The notes under the pieces were generated by a model that was not told the DNA's origin, ran no database searches, and saw nothing but the letters and a program-made list of their open reading frames with translations. 64,000 nucleotides of DNA, taken from positions 1,798,001-1,862,000 of the forward strand of contig CAVYZL010000006.1 of NCBI GenBank assembly GCA_963773055.1. Reading direction: 5' to 3'. Positions 43,295 through 52,039 of this stretch are shown one piece after another; the stretch's first letter is position 1; every line of letters begins with the position of its first letter. Position numbers and translations under genes: made by a program. The DNA comes from PALSA-612 sp963773055. GTDB lineage: Bacteria; Actinomycetota; Thermoleophilia; Gaiellales; Gaiellaceae.

Positions 43295-43795
43295 ATGCCC
43301 ACGAACTTCGAACGGGCATTCGCCGCGCGGCCCGAGGTATACGCCGCCTGGGTGGAGCTGAACGGCGCGATCAAGGCCGGCATGGACCTCCGCCGGTACG
43401 AGCTGGCCACGCTCGCCGCCGCGCAGCGCCTGCGTTCGAGCTACTGCTGCCTGATGCACGGCCGTGTGCTCGCCGAGCGGTTCGGCGAGCCGGTGCGTGA
43501 GATCGTCCTCGACCGCCGCACGGCCGGGCTCGACGACGTCGACGTCGCGGTGATGGACCTCGCAGAGCGCGTGGTCGACGACGCGACGTCGATCGGCGAT
43601 GCCGACTTCGAGCAGCTGCGGGAGCTCGGCCTCTCTGAGACGGAGATCATGGGTGTCGTGCTCGCGGCCGCAGCACGCTGCTTCTTCGCGAAGACGCTCG
43701 ACGCGCTCGACGTCCGCGCCGACGCGGAGCTCGCCGAGCTCGAGCCCGAGCTCCTGGACGTGCTCGTCGTCGGCCGCCCGATCGCCGACGCGTAG
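43295..43795 (+). CDS. AhpD-like / carboxymuconolactone decarboxylase family protein
   Basis: 166 residues, all-helical AhpD fold. The motif LRSSYCCLMHGRVLAERFGE resembles the SxYCxLxHG site of alkylhydroperoxidase-like proteins, with adjacent Cys residues and the conserved His. LRRYELATLAAAQRL and GLSETEIMGVVLAAAARCFF fit. May reduce peroxides using the Cys pair. ATG start; single gene. Other family members are lactone decarboxylases, so the reaction is uncertain. Confidence 0.85.
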   Translation: MPTNFERAFAARPEVYAAWVELNGAIKAGMDLRRYELATLAAAQRLRSSYCCLMHGRVLAERFGEPVREIVLDRRTAGLDDVDVAVMDLAERVVDDATSIGDADFEQLRELGLSETEIMGVVLAAAARCFFAKTLDALDVRADAELAELEPELLDVLVVGRPIADA

Positions 43796-43864
43796 CCCGA
43801 ACGAGCCCCGCACCCGTTCTGGCGATGGACGTTTGGCGTCCGGCGGCCGAGGAACCCTGAGGAA

Positions 43865-45391
43865 GTGGTCAGGAATCCGCGGATCCTGTGCGTCATCCTG
43901 CTCTGCCTTGTCGCGCTGATTCCTGCCTCCGCCGCGCAGAGCAAGCCGGTGCCGGGCGCGCCGTTCTGCCCGATGACGCCCGCGGACTCGTTCTGGCACG
44001 CCGACGTCTCACAGCTTCCTGTCCTCTCGCAGTCGGCGACGTATGTGTCGCGGATCGGCCCGACGGCGGGCCTGAAGGCCGACTTCGGCTCAGGCTTGTG
44101 GGAGAACGCCCCGATCGGCATTCCCTTCACGACGGTGCCGGGCAACCAGCCGAAGGTGCAGGTCTCGTTCGACTACGCCGACGAGAGCGACCCTGGCCCG
44201 TACCCCGTCCCGCCGAACGCCCCGATCGAAGGCGGCCCCAGCTCGTCGGGCGACCGGCACGTCCTGATCGTCGACCGCGACGCCTGCCGCCTGTGGGAGC
44301 TCTACGCCGCCTATCCGCAGAACGGCGGCACGTCGTGGACCGCGGGCTCGGGCGCGACCTGGAGCCTCACGTCGAACGCGATGCGCCCGCTCGGCTGGAC
44401 GTCGGGGGACGCGGCAGGCCTGCCGATCCTCCCCGGCCTCGTCCGCTACGACGAGGTCGCGTCGGGCGAGATCGACCACGTGATCCGCTTCACCGTGCCG
44501 AAGACGCAGAACGCCTACGTGTGGCCGGCGAGCCACAAGGCTGGATCGGGGACGTCTTCCGATCCGCCTATGGGAACGTGGTTCCGGCTGAAGGCGAGCT
44601 TCGACCTCAGCGGCTACTCCCAGGCGAACCAGGTGATCCTGCGCGCGCTCAAGAAGCACGGCATGGTCGTGGCCGACAACGGGTCGGCCTGGTACATGAG
44701 CGGCGCGCCCGACCCCGGCTGGGATAACGACGATCTCAACCGCCTGAAGAGCGTTCCCGGCTCGGCGTTCGAGGCGGTCGACGTGTCGTCGCTCAAGATC
44801 TCGAACAGCTCGTACGCGATCGCGGGTGGCTCGCCCCCGCCGCCGCCTCCTCCTCCACCGCCTCCCCCGCCGCCTCCGCCACCTCCTCCCCCACCGCCTC
44901 CACCACCTCCTCCCCCGCCGCCTCCACCGCCCCCGCCGCCGCTGGGTGAGCTCGTCTCCAACCCGGGGTTCGAGTCGAGCGTCGCCGGCTGGGGAGTCGG
45001 GAACACGAGGACGGCGCTCGCGCGGACGTGTGCCGTGGCACACAGTGGCTCGTGCGCGGCCGAGCTCGGCCGCACGCAGTCGTCAGGAGACGCCGTGCTC
45101 GACGACTCGCCGAACACCGTCGCGTCGACCGTCAAGGGCGCGACATACTCGGCGTCTGCATGGGTGCGGGCGCCGGCCGGAAGCTCGGTGCGCCTTCGCC
45201 TGCGCGAGTACTACGGGTCGACGCTGATCCGCTCCTGGATCGTGACTCTGTCCGGCACCGGCGCCTGGCGGCAGCTGTCGCTCAAGACCGCGGCCGCATA
45301 CGGCGGCACGTCGCTCGGCATCGAGATCCTTGCCTCTCTGACGCAGAGCCAGAAGGCGCAGGTCGACGACCTCTCCCTGAAGCGCTCCTGA
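43865..45391 (+). CDS. Secreted two-domain protein with polyproline linker and carbohydrate-binding-type module
   Basis: 508 residues, GTG start. Signal peptide (RNPRILCVILLCLVALIPAS), then an N-terminal domain of about 300 residues (FWHADVSQLPVLSQSATYVS, HVLIVDRDACRLWELYAAYP, HVIRFTVPKTQNAYVWPASH) that I know only as a conserved exported domain. A linker of about 37 prolines (44,828-44,942) leads to a C-terminal beta-sandwich (ELVSNPGFESSVAGWGVGNT, ATYSASAWVRAPAGSSVRLR, AQVDDLSLKR) of the CBM4/9 type. Probably acts on or binds surface glycans. Its stop lies three bases from the convergent MFS gene stop. Confidence 0.78.
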   Translation: MVRNPRILCVILLCLVALIPASAAQSKPVPGAPFCPMTPADSFWHADVSQLPVLSQSATYVSRIGPTAGLKADFGSGLWENAPIGIPFTTVPGNQPKVQVSFDYADESDPGPYPVPPNAPIEGGPSSSGDRHVLIVDRDACRLWELYAAYPQNGGTSWTAGSGATWSLTSNAMRPLGWTSGDAAGLPILPGLVRYDEVASGEIDHVIRFTVPKTQNAYVWPASHKAGSGTSSDPPMGTWFRLKASFDLSGYSQANQVILRALKKHGMVVADNGSAWYMSGAPDPGWDNDDLNRLKSVPGSAFEAVDVSSLKISNSSYAIAGGSPPPPPPPPPPPPPPPPPPPPPPPPPPPPPPPPPPPPLGELVSNPGFESSVAGWGVGNTRTALARTCAVAHSGSCAAELGRTQSSGDAVLDDSPNTVASTVKGATYSASAWVRAPAGSSVRLRLREYYGSTLIRSWIVTLSGTGAWRQLSLKTAAAYGGTSLGIEILASLTQSQKAQVDDLSLKRS

Positions 45392-45394
45392 GCC

Positions 45395-46936
45395 TCAGAC
45401 GATTGGCTCCGCCGTGGGTTCGGCGGGATGGTCGAGCGTCGACCTGAGCGGGATCTCTTGAAGAAGCCACGAGAGCCCGAACGGGATCACCGCGATCGCC
45501 ATCCCCCACAGGAAGACGCCGTGGAGGGAGTCGGAGAACGCCCTCAGGAAGAACTCGTGCACCTTCGGGGGCAGGTTGCGGATGTCCGAAGGGTTGAGGT
45601 GGACGCCGCTTCCGATCCGCTCCCTCACAGACGGCGGCAGCGCCTCGAGCCGGTCCGTCAGCCGCGACGCGAAGATGGCGCCGAAGATGGCGACGCCGAA
45701 CGAGCCGCCGACGGAGCGGAAGAACGTCGCGGTCGACGTGGCGACACCCATGTTCTCGGGCTTCGCGTCGTTCTGAACGACGAGCACCAGCACCTGCATG
45801 GTCAGCCCGATCCCGACGCCGACGATCAGCATGTAGATCGATGCGAGCCACGGTGCCGTACCGACGCCGAGCCTCGACAGGAGGAACATGCCGGCGACCA
45901 GCACCGCCGTGCCGGTAATCGGGAACAGCCTGTAGCGCCCGATGTGGCTGATGATGCGCCCCGACGCGACCGCGGCCACGAGCAGGCCGATCATCAGCGG
46001 CAGCATCCGCAGGCCCGAGGCGGTCGGGCTGGCGCCGTAGACGAGCTGGAGGAAGAGGGGGATGAAGACGATCGCCCCGAACATCGCCATCCCGATCGTG
46101 AACCCCATCGCGCTGGCGACGTTGAACACCCGCGAGCGGAAGAGATCGAGCGGGATCACGGGCTCTCTCGCGCGGCGCTCCTGCCAGACGAAGGCGACGA
46201 GCAGCAGGACGCCGACCGCGGCCAGGCCGATGATCGTCCCCGAGCCCCATCTGTACTGGCTGCCGCCCCAGGTGGTGACGAGGATCAGTGCGGCGACGCC
46301 GCCGGCGAGCAAGCCCGCGCCGAGATAGTCGATCCGGTGAGGCGTGCGCCGCTTCGCCAGGTGGAGCTTGAAGCCGACGATCGCGAGCGCGACGAGCCCG
46401 ACGGGCAGGTTGACGTAGAAGACCCACCGCCACGAGAGGTTGTCCACGATGAAGCCGCCGAGCAGCGGCCCGGCGACGGACGCGACGCCGAAGACGGATC
46501 CGATCAGGCCCATGTATCGGCCGCGCTCCCTCGGTGGGACGATGTCCCCGATGATCGCCTGAGCGCCGACCATCAAACCGCCGGCGCCGATCCCCTGGAG
46601 CGCGCGGAAGCCGATCAGCTGCCCCATCGACTGCGACAGCCCAGCCAGCATCGAGCCGACGAGGAAGATCACGATCGCCGCCAGGAAGACCGGCTTTCGC
46701 CCGCGCATGTCGCCGAGCTTCCCGTACAGCGGCGTCGAGATCGTCGACGCGAGCAGGTAGGAGGTGACGACCCAGGACAGGTGGTCGAGCCCGCCGAGGT
46801 CGCCGACGATCGTAGGCAGCGCCGTCGAGACGATCGTCTGGTCGAGCGCTGCGAGGAACATCCCGAGCATGAGCGCGCCGAAGACCGTCCAGAGCGCCCG
46901 GCCCGTCAGTCGCTCCTGCTGGCCCGCTCCGGTCAA
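45395..46936 (-). CDS. MFS drug exporter, EmrB/QacA (DHA2) family
   Basis: Proton-driven multidrug exporter with 14 predicted membrane helices and 513 residues. Motifs: LDQTIVSTALPTIVGDLGG (motif D1), LYGKLGDMRGRKPVF (motif A), GFRALQGIGAGGLMVGAQAI (motif B) and GPLLGGFIVDNLSWRWVFYV (motif C, antiporter). TTG start with a G-run just before it; other starts would cut the first helix. Single gene, no adjacent regulator. Confidence 0.92.
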   Translation of the reverse strand: MTGAGQQERLTGRALWTVFGALMLGMFLAALDQTIVSTALPTIVGDLGGLDHLSWVVTSYLLASTISTPLYGKLGDMRGRKPVFLAAIVIFLVGSMLAGLSQSMGQLIGFRALQGIGAGGLMVGAQAIIGDIVPPRERGRYMGLIGSVFGVASVAGPLLGGFIVDNLSWRWVFYVNLPVGLVALAIVGFKLHLAKRRTPHRIDYLGAGLLAGGVAALILVTTWGGSQYRWGSGTIIGLAAVGVLLLVAFVWQERRAREPVIPLDLFRSRVFNVASAMGFTIGMAMFGAIVFIPLFLQLVYGASPTASGLRMLPLMIGLLVAAVASGRIISHIGRYRLFPITGTAVLVAGMFLLSRLGVGTAPWLASIYMLIVGVGIGLTMQVLVLVVQNDAKPENMGVATSTATFFRSVGGSFGVAIFGAIFASRLTDRLEALPPSVRERIGSGVHLNPSDIRNLPPKVHEFFLRAFSDSLHGVFLWGMAIAVIPFGLSWLLQEIPLRSTLDHPAEPTAEPIV

Positions 46937-47020
46937 CGTCCCCCCACCGCCTGATCTATACCGGAACCATCGATCGTGATCCCGATGGATTCGTCGGCGA
47001 CGGTGTCATAGGATCGCGCC

Positions 47021-47500
47021 GTGACGTTCCACGACTGGCTGCTCGTGTTCCACGTCCTGGCGGCGTTCGCCCTCGTCGCCGCCCTCGTCCTGCTCTGGGT
47101 CATCGTCGTCGCCATCCGTCGAGTCGACACGCCCGACGCGACGCTACGGCTCGGCCCACCGGTGAAGGTCGGCGGTGCCGTCATCGGCGTCGGCGCGATC
47201 GGCACGATCGTCTTCGGGATCTGGCTCGCGATCGTCCTCGACCGCTACGAGGTCTGGAACGGCTGGCTGATCGCGGCAATCGTCCTCTGGGTGATCGCGG
47301 CCGAGGTCGGGAGGCGAACGGGACAGGAGTACGAGCGTGGGATGGAGAAGGCGCGAGAGCTCACGACGGCCGGGCAGACCGAGGCGAGCGCCGAGCTCGG
47401 GGCGCTCAACCGCACGTCGCGAGGCGTCGTGCTCCACATGCTCGCTTCAGTCGCGGTACTCCTGATCCTCATCGACATGATCTGGAAGCCCGGCGCATGA
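47021..47500 (+). CDS. DUF2269-like integral membrane protein 1
   Basis: 159 residues with four hydrophobic helices (LLVFHVLAAFALVAALVLLW, VIGVGAIGTIVFGIWLAIVL, GWLIAAIVLWVIAAEVGRRT, MLASVAVLLILIDMIW) and a first-helix His, as in the predicted DUF2269 family. GTG start. Its stop overlaps the start of the next gene (ATGA), which encodes a similar protein; they probably form a heteromeric pair. Function unknown. Confidence 0.7.
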   Translation: MTFHDWLLVFHVLAAFALVAALVLLWVIVVAIRRVDTPDATLRLGPPVKVGGAVIGVGAIGTIVFGIWLAIVLDRYEVWNGWLIAAIVLWVIAAEVGRRTGQEYERGMEKARELTTAGQTEASAELGALNRTSRGVVLHMLASVAVLLILIDMIWKPGA

Positions 47501-47952
47501 GCATCGTCGCCGCGTCGCGCACGAGCAGCCTCGACTTTCCGTTGTTCGTCCACGTGCTCGGCGCGATGATCCTCGTCGGCGGAACGCTCGCCGGCGCAAC
47601 AGTGCTCACGTTCGCGCGCGGCGACACGCGCTCGCTCAGGCTCGGCTACTGGTCGCTGCTCACGGTCGCCCTACCCGGCTACCTGATCATGCGCGTCGGC
47701 GCCGAGTGGATCTACTCGAGAGAGCATCTCGGCGATCTCCCCGACGACCCGACGTGGGTGGGCATCGGCTACCTGATCGCGGACATCGGTGCGCTCGTGC
47801 TCCTGCTCGCGCTCATCCTCGGCGGGATCGGCATGCGGCGCATGCGCCAGGACAAGGGCGCGGGCTTCCTCAGGGCGACGCTCATCCTCTCGTTCGTGCT
47901 CCTCGCCGCGTACGTCGTCGCTATCTGGGCGATGGCGGGCAAGCCCGACTAA
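47497..47952 (+). CDS. DUF2269-like integral membrane protein 2
   Basis: 151 residues, four helices (FPLFVHVLGAMILVGGTLAG, LGYWSLLTVALPGYLIMRVG, LIADIGALVLLLALILGGIG, ATLILSFVLLAAYVVAIWAM). Same layout and the same helix-1 His as the preceding gene, with which it overlaps by four bases. Function unknown; a redox or small-molecule membrane role is possible but unproven. Confidence 0.7.
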   Translation: MSIVAASRTSSLDFPLFVHVLGAMILVGGTLAGATVLTFARGDTRSLRLGYWSLLTVALPGYLIMRVGAEWIYSREHLGDLPDDPTWVGIGYLIADIGALVLLLALILGGIGMRRMRQDKGAGFLRATLILSFVLLAAYVVAIWAMAGKPD

Positions 47953-47961
47953 CCTCGGAGC

Positions 47962-48336
47962 ATGGTCGAGAAGATCGACGATCTTCCGGCGGGCGTGATC
48001 GGGTTCCGCATCTCCGGGAAGATCACCCGCGACGAGTACCACGAGCTGGTCGACCCCGTCCGCGAGGCCCTCGATCGCGGCGAGAAGGTGCGCTACCTCG
48101 TCGAGACCGCGCCCGACTTCCACGGCCTCGACGCCGGCGCGCTCTGGCAGGACGTGAAAGCGGGCGCCTCGATCGGGCTCGGCCACCGCTCCTCGTGGGA
48201 AAGATGCGCCGTCGTCACCGACAAGGACTGGATGCGCCACGCGATCAGCGCGTTCGGCTGGCTCAGCCCAGGCGAGCTCCGCATCTACGAGCCGTCGGAG
48301 CTCGACGCGGCGAAGGCGTGGCTCGGGGACTCTTAG
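47962..48336 (+). CDS. SpoIIAA-like (STAS-type) protein
   Basis: 124 residues of the SpoIIAA-like family (DUF3478). Typical blocks: VIGFRISGKITRDEYHELVD, VRYLVETAPDFHGLDAGALW, RCAVVTDKDWMRHAISAFGW and ELDAAKAWL at the end. Such proteins have a STAS fold without the partner-switch phosphorylation Ser. Nine bases after the previous gene, same strand, so probably co-transcribed. Cellular role unknown. Confidence 0.85.
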   Translation: MVEKIDDLPAGVIGFRISGKITRDEYHELVDPVREALDRGEKVRYLVETAPDFHGLDAGALWQDVKAGASIGLGHRSSWERCAVVTDKDWMRHAISAFGWLSPGELRIYEPSELDAAKAWLGDS

Positions 48337-48433
48337 CAGCTTCTTAGCCCCGTCACATGGTTTTCCCAGGTCTCCCTGCGACGGTGGTCGCACGCCCGGA
48401 CCGGGCGTCAACCCGAAAGAGAGGAGACCACCA

Positions 48434-48839
48434 ATGGACACACGCGAGAAACGCTGGCCGCTCGAACGGCTGGTTGTGATCGGGGCGCTCGCCTTCGGCG
48501 TCGCCGCTGGCGGCTACGGGATCGCGAACGCCGCGAGCGGCTCGAACAGCTCGAGCACGGAGGCTCGGGAACTCGTCGGCCCTGACCGCAGCCGCACAGC
48601 CGGCGCAGCCCTGGGGAGGCCAGCGAAGCGACGAGACGCCGCTGACCGGATCAGACGCTGAGAAGGTCAAGCAGCTCGCGCTCGGCAAGCTCCCGGGGGC
48701 GACGGTGATCCGCGTCGAGACCGACGCCGACGGGAACGCGGCCTACGAGGCTCACGTCGTCCAGTCGGACGGCACGCCGGCGACCGTCTACGTGAGCAAG
48801 GCCTTCGAGGTGGTGAAGGTCGAGACCGGGATGCCCTGA
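48434..48839 (+). CDS. Secreted PepSY-domain protein (frameshifted near 48,580)
   Basis: ATG with GGAG upstream opens MDTREKRWPLERLVVIGALA, a signal/anchor segment. The literal frame stops at 48,661. A one-base shift near 48,580 gives ALTAAAQPAQPWGGQRSDET, then AEKVKQLALGKLPGATVIRV, ETDADGNAAYEAHVVQSDGT and AFEVVKVETGMP with stop 48,837-48,839. That is a clean PepSY domain, often an inhibitor or sensor of extracytoplasmic proteases. The intact remainder suggests a consensus error or a recent mutation. Confidence 0.72.
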
Positions 48840-48930
48840 CCGCCACAGGGCGCCGATGCCGGCGCAGGGCACGGCGTGGCTGGCCGTCGGGGTCGCGATG
48901 AACCGTGGCCCCGGCGGCGCGGGGTTGCAG

Positions 48931-49782
48931 CTAGCGGGTGATGGCGATGCCGACGATCGTCGGCAGGATGATCCAGACGCCGATCGTCAGCGTGATCGCG
49001 ACGATCGCGAAGTTTCGCGAGCGGTCCTTCGGCGGCTTCCCGCAGTAGCCGACCGACTTCCATACCTCCTCGAGCGGCGCCCGGGTCGAGAGCCGGATCC
49101 GCCGGCCCGCCATCGCCGTCCCACGGAGCACGATCCACGAGACGCCGAGCCCGATCGCGATACCGACCGCGCCGACGATCGCCGCCGCCTGCCAGCGCTG
49201 GAACGCGAACCCCGTCGTGAGCCGGTAGATCGTCGCACCCAGCGGAATCAGGAGCGCGCCGATCACAAACGTCGGCACGCCTAGCTCACGAGAGCGTGCG
49301 ATCTCGACAAGCGAGTCGCCGTCCATGCGCAGCGGGCGCAGGAGCTTCAGCTCGGGCGAGTCGTCGGGCGCCTCGATCTCGCGCAGCCAGTAGAGGTTGC
49401 GGAGGTTGGACACGACCGACTTCACGTACGAGACGACGATCCAGCGGGCGACGAGCTCGATCATCCAGCGGACGACGCTGCGGATCGGCCCGAGGCGGCG
49501 GCCCGCACGTGAGCCGTGGAAGCCGTGCCGCCGGAGGCTCTCGAGCGCGACGACCGCCTTGCGGTGATCGGCGGCGAGGCGCTCCGGCCGCGCCACCGGG
49601 CCCGGACGTGCAAGCTCGCCGAGCAGCTCCCGCTCGCGCGGACTGCGTACGTCGATCTCGTCGAGGAACGACGCGATCGCGTTGTCATCGCCCGCCAGCA
49701 GCTCCAGCCGCTCGAGCGGGTTGTCGAGCGGATCCTTCCGCGGATGCTCGGGTACCACCGGTGGTGAAGATAGGCGGCGCAT
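48931..49782 (-). CDS. Hypothetical membrane protein
   Basis: 283 residues, no family recognised. N-terminal soluble helical part (LERLELLAGDDNAIASFLDE, RERELLGELARPGPVARPER), then an amphipathic stretch and three membrane helices in the C-terminal half (FVIGALLIPLGATIYRL, AAIVGAVGIAIGLGVSWIVL, FAIVAITLTIGVWIILPTIV). YCGKPPKDRSRNF precedes the last helix. Divergent from the next gene with 56 bp between them. Confidence 0.65.
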   Translation of the reverse strand: MRRLSSPPVVPEHPRKDPLDNPLERLELLAGDDNAIASFLDEIDVRSPRERELLGELARPGPVARPERLAADHRKAVVALESLRRHGFHGSRAGRRLGPIRSVVRWMIELVARWIVVSYVKSVVSNLRNLYWLREIEAPDDSPELKLLRPLRMDGDSLVEIARSRELGVPTFVIGALLIPLGATIYRLTTGFAFQRWQAAAIVGAVGIAIGLGVSWIVLRGTAMAGRRIRLSTRAPLEEVWKSVGYCGKPPKDRSRNFAIVAITLTIGVWIILPTIVGIAITR

Positions 49783-49838
49783 CGGCGAGCGAGCGGTCGT
49801 CGGGCCGCGCCGGCGTCAGCGCTCGGTAGGCTCGGCGC

Positions 49839-50888
49839 GTGGCCTGGCGCCTCATGCCCGCAGGCGTCTTCGCCCTCGCGCTTACGCTCGGCCTGATCCG
49901 CCTGGGATCGCAGGCGACCTGGTACGACGAGCAGGTCACGATCGCGACCGCTACTGGCTCATGGAGCGGCATCTGGCACGCCGCGCGCGCGACCGAGGCG
50001 CCGCATCTCGTCTACTACGGGCTGATGAAGCCGTGGCTGGCCGTCGCCGGGACGTCGGCGTGGGCCGTGCGCTTCCCGTCCGCGCTCTTCGGCGCGCTCG
50101 CCGCCGGCATGACCGCGATCCTCGGCAGGCGACTGTTCGGACAGCTGGCCGGGCTCGTCTCCGGTGTCGCGCTCGCCGCAGGCTCCTTCTACGTCTCGTG
50201 GGAGCAGCAGGCGCGCGGCTACACGCTTGCGGTCCTGCTCGCCGTCGTCGCTACGTACGCATTTGTGCGTGCCAGCGAGGAGGACGCGACCGCTTGGTGG
50301 ATCGCGTGGGCGCTTAGCCTTGCAGCGGCCGGCTGGATCAACCTGTTCGCGTTCTCCGTCGTCGCGGCGCACGTGGCCGCGCTCGCGCTCATGCGACCTC
50401 CGCCTCCGCTTCGCCACGCGCTGATCGCGCTCGGCGGCGCGATCGCGCTCGTCCTCCCGCAGGTCGTGCTCGTCGCACAGGGCGACAACGGCCAGCTCGA
50501 TTGGATTCCGACGCCGACGCCGTACCACGTCGCCGTCGGCGTCTGGGACTGGGCAAGCCGGAACCCGGTCGCCGTGCTCGCGCTCGCCGTCGGGGTCGTG
50601 CAGCTCGCTCGCGGGGCCGTCCCACGTGCGACGAGCTGGAAGGCCGGGCTCATCATCGTCTGGCTCGTTGCGCCTCTCGTCGCGACACTGCTCGCCTCGA
50701 TCGCGCAGCCGGCGTTCGAGGCGCGCTACATCCTCGCCGCCGCGCCGGCGATGGCTCTCGCAATCGGCGCCGGGCTCGTCTCCCTCCCACGCCGCCTGGC
50801 GTACGTCCTTGCCGCATGCCTCGTGCTCAGCGCAGCAGCCCGGCTCGGCCAGCTCTACATCTCACCGGGCGAGCCGCTCGTCCGGTAG
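49839..50888 (+). CDS. GT-C family (GT39/PMT-like) membrane glycosyltransferase
   Basis: 349 residues with about nine membrane helices. The first periplasmic loop has the acidic motif TWYDEQVTIATATGSW, as in dolichyl-phosphate-mannose-type transferases, and helix-loop patterns ARFPSALFGALAAGMTAILG-like follow (AVRFPSALFGALAAGMTAIL). It should move a sugar from a lipid carrier to an exported acceptor. GTG start. Shorter than classical PMTs (about 450-500), so it may lack the C-terminal periplasmic domain. Ends before a bidirectional hairpin. Confidence 0.78.
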   Translation: MAWRLMPAGVFALALTLGLIRLGSQATWYDEQVTIATATGSWSGIWHAARATEAPHLVYYGLMKPWLAVAGTSAWAVRFPSALFGALAAGMTAILGRRLFGQLAGLVSGVALAAGSFYVSWEQQARGYTLAVLLAVVATYAFVRASEEDATAWWIAWALSLAAAGWINLFAFSVVAAHVAALALMRPPPPLRHALIALGGAIALVLPQVVLVAQGDNGQLDWIPTPTPYHVAVGVWDWASRNPVAVLALAVGVVQLARGAVPRATSWKAGLIIVWLVAPLVATLLASIAQPAFEARYILAAAPAMALAIGAGLVSLPRRLAYVLAACLVLSAAARLGQLYISPGEPLVR

Positions 50889-50898
50889 CTACAAGGCA

Positions 50899-50927
50899 CG
50901 AAGGGCCGCCCCCCGGCCGGCCCTTCG
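50899..50927. terminator. Bidirectional terminator hairpin
   Basis: Perfect 10-bp stem CGAAGGGCCG / CGGCCCTTCG with a C-rich 9-base loop, between the convergent GT-C and DUF1996 genes. No T-run. Confidence 0.8.
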
Positions 50928-50951
50928 GCTACCTCACCAACGCTGTCTGGT

Positions 50952-51824
50952 TCAGCGTCCCTGACCGCAGTGGCGCAACGCGTTCAGGCACGTGTCCACG
51001 AGCCGGTCGAGCGTCACCTGGTTCCACGCGTTGAAGAAGTCGGCGTGGGCGGAGTAGACGCCCTTCGACGCGAGGTCGAAGCTGTGCTCGCCGCTCACCG
51101 GATACCGGTAGATGAGCGTGATCTGCGGGATCGCCGTGCCGTAGCCCGACGGGCAGCGGCCGTTCATCGGATACGCGACATGCTCCTTGTGATCCGGGCT
51201 GTCGAGCGTCACGCCGTTCCAGCACGACGGGAACGTCACGTGCAGCCGGAGGCCGGTGCCACGGCCGGCGGGGCACGCCGGCGGAGTGCTCGACGGCCGC
51301 ACGCCGCCGTTGACCCCACAGTTCCAGTACGTGACCGACATCGGCTGCGGCGACGTCGCGAGCGCGCTGCCCGCGATCATCTTGAAGCCGGACGGTGGAG
51401 CCGTCACCGCCTGCAGCGTCTTCCGGCGGTAGTAGATCGTCGCGCCCTCCGGCATCGTCGGACTGCCATCGACGAGCAGCGTCGGCATCCAGTACGCCGC
51501 CGTCTCACCGCGCCTCTTGCAGGTCGTCGAGCCGCTCAGCAGCGAGTCGACCGTCGAGTACGCGTTCGTCGTCGTGTTGCCCACGAACGTATGGTCGTGG
51601 GACGCTCCCGCTTTCTGGAAGAACACGATCGGGTCGTCCGGCGCCTCGTGGCTGAAACGGCAGCTGCCCACGAAGTTCACGCCCTGGAGCCGGCGGAGCG
51701 AGGTCTTCCCTCCGCCGCTCGCGCCCATGGCGCCTGGCTTCTTTGCGATCGCGGCCGGCGCCACAATGGCGATCGACGCAACGACGAGACCTGCGAGCCC
51801 GATCCCCACTCCGAGTCGCCCCAT
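50952..51824 (-). CDS. Secreted DUF1996-domain protein
   Basis: 290 residues with a signal peptide (MGRLGVGIGLAGLVVASIAI, cleavage near AIAKKP). The DUF1996 pattern is clear: FVGSCRFSHEAPDDPIVFFQ, GASHDHTFVGNTTTNAYSTV, AAYWMPTLLVDG, YWNCGVNGGVRPSS, LHVTFPSCWNGVTLDSPDHK and CPSGYGTAIPQITLIYRY. The domain is common in fungal and actinobacterial exported proteins, of unknown function. Several His and Cys residues could bind metal. Single gene. Confidence 0.88.
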   Translation of the reverse strand: MGRLGVGIGLAGLVVASIAIVAPAAIAKKPGAMGASGGGKTSLRRLQGVNFVGSCRFSHEAPDDPIVFFQKAGASHDHTFVGNTTTNAYSTVDSLLSGSTTCKRRGETAAYWMPTLLVDGSPTMPEGATIYYRRKTLQAVTAPPSGFKMIAGSALATSPQPMSVTYWNCGVNGGVRPSSTPPACPAGRGTGLRLHVTFPSCWNGVTLDSPDHKEHVAYPMNGRCPSGYGTAIPQITLIYRYPVSGEHSFDLASKGVYSAHADFFNAWNQVTLDRLVDTCLNALRHCGQGR

Positions 51825-51990
51825 CCGATCGCCAATCCGAGTCGCCTACGGGTGATGCGCATCTGCTCCCCTTTCGATTGCCTGCCTTCGACCTGCCTGC
51901 CAACGAGCCTGCCCAACTGCGCGCGAGTGTCGGCCGAAGGTGACCGAAACGGGAAAGCGCTGTGTAAGCGGCGCGTGAAGCAGATGTGAA

Positions 51991-52029
51991 ATCGCCGGAG
52001 GGACGGCGGGGGACCGTCCCTCCGGCGAT
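51991..52029. terminator. Strong terminator hairpin
   Basis: Perfect 16-bp stem (ATCGCCGGAGGGACGG and its complement) with a 7-base loop CGGGGGA, 11 bases after the stop of the minus-strand gene at 52,040. One of the best hairpins in the window. Confidence 0.85.
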
Positions 52030-52039
52030 CGAGTCGCCG

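Noticed and set aside
44614..45135. Minus-strand poly-Gly ORF opposite the polyproline linker
   Set aside because: Shadow of a natural CCN-coded Pro linker. The mix of CCG, CCT, CCA and CCC codons shows the linker itself is real coding DNA, unlike the C-tract at 42 kb.
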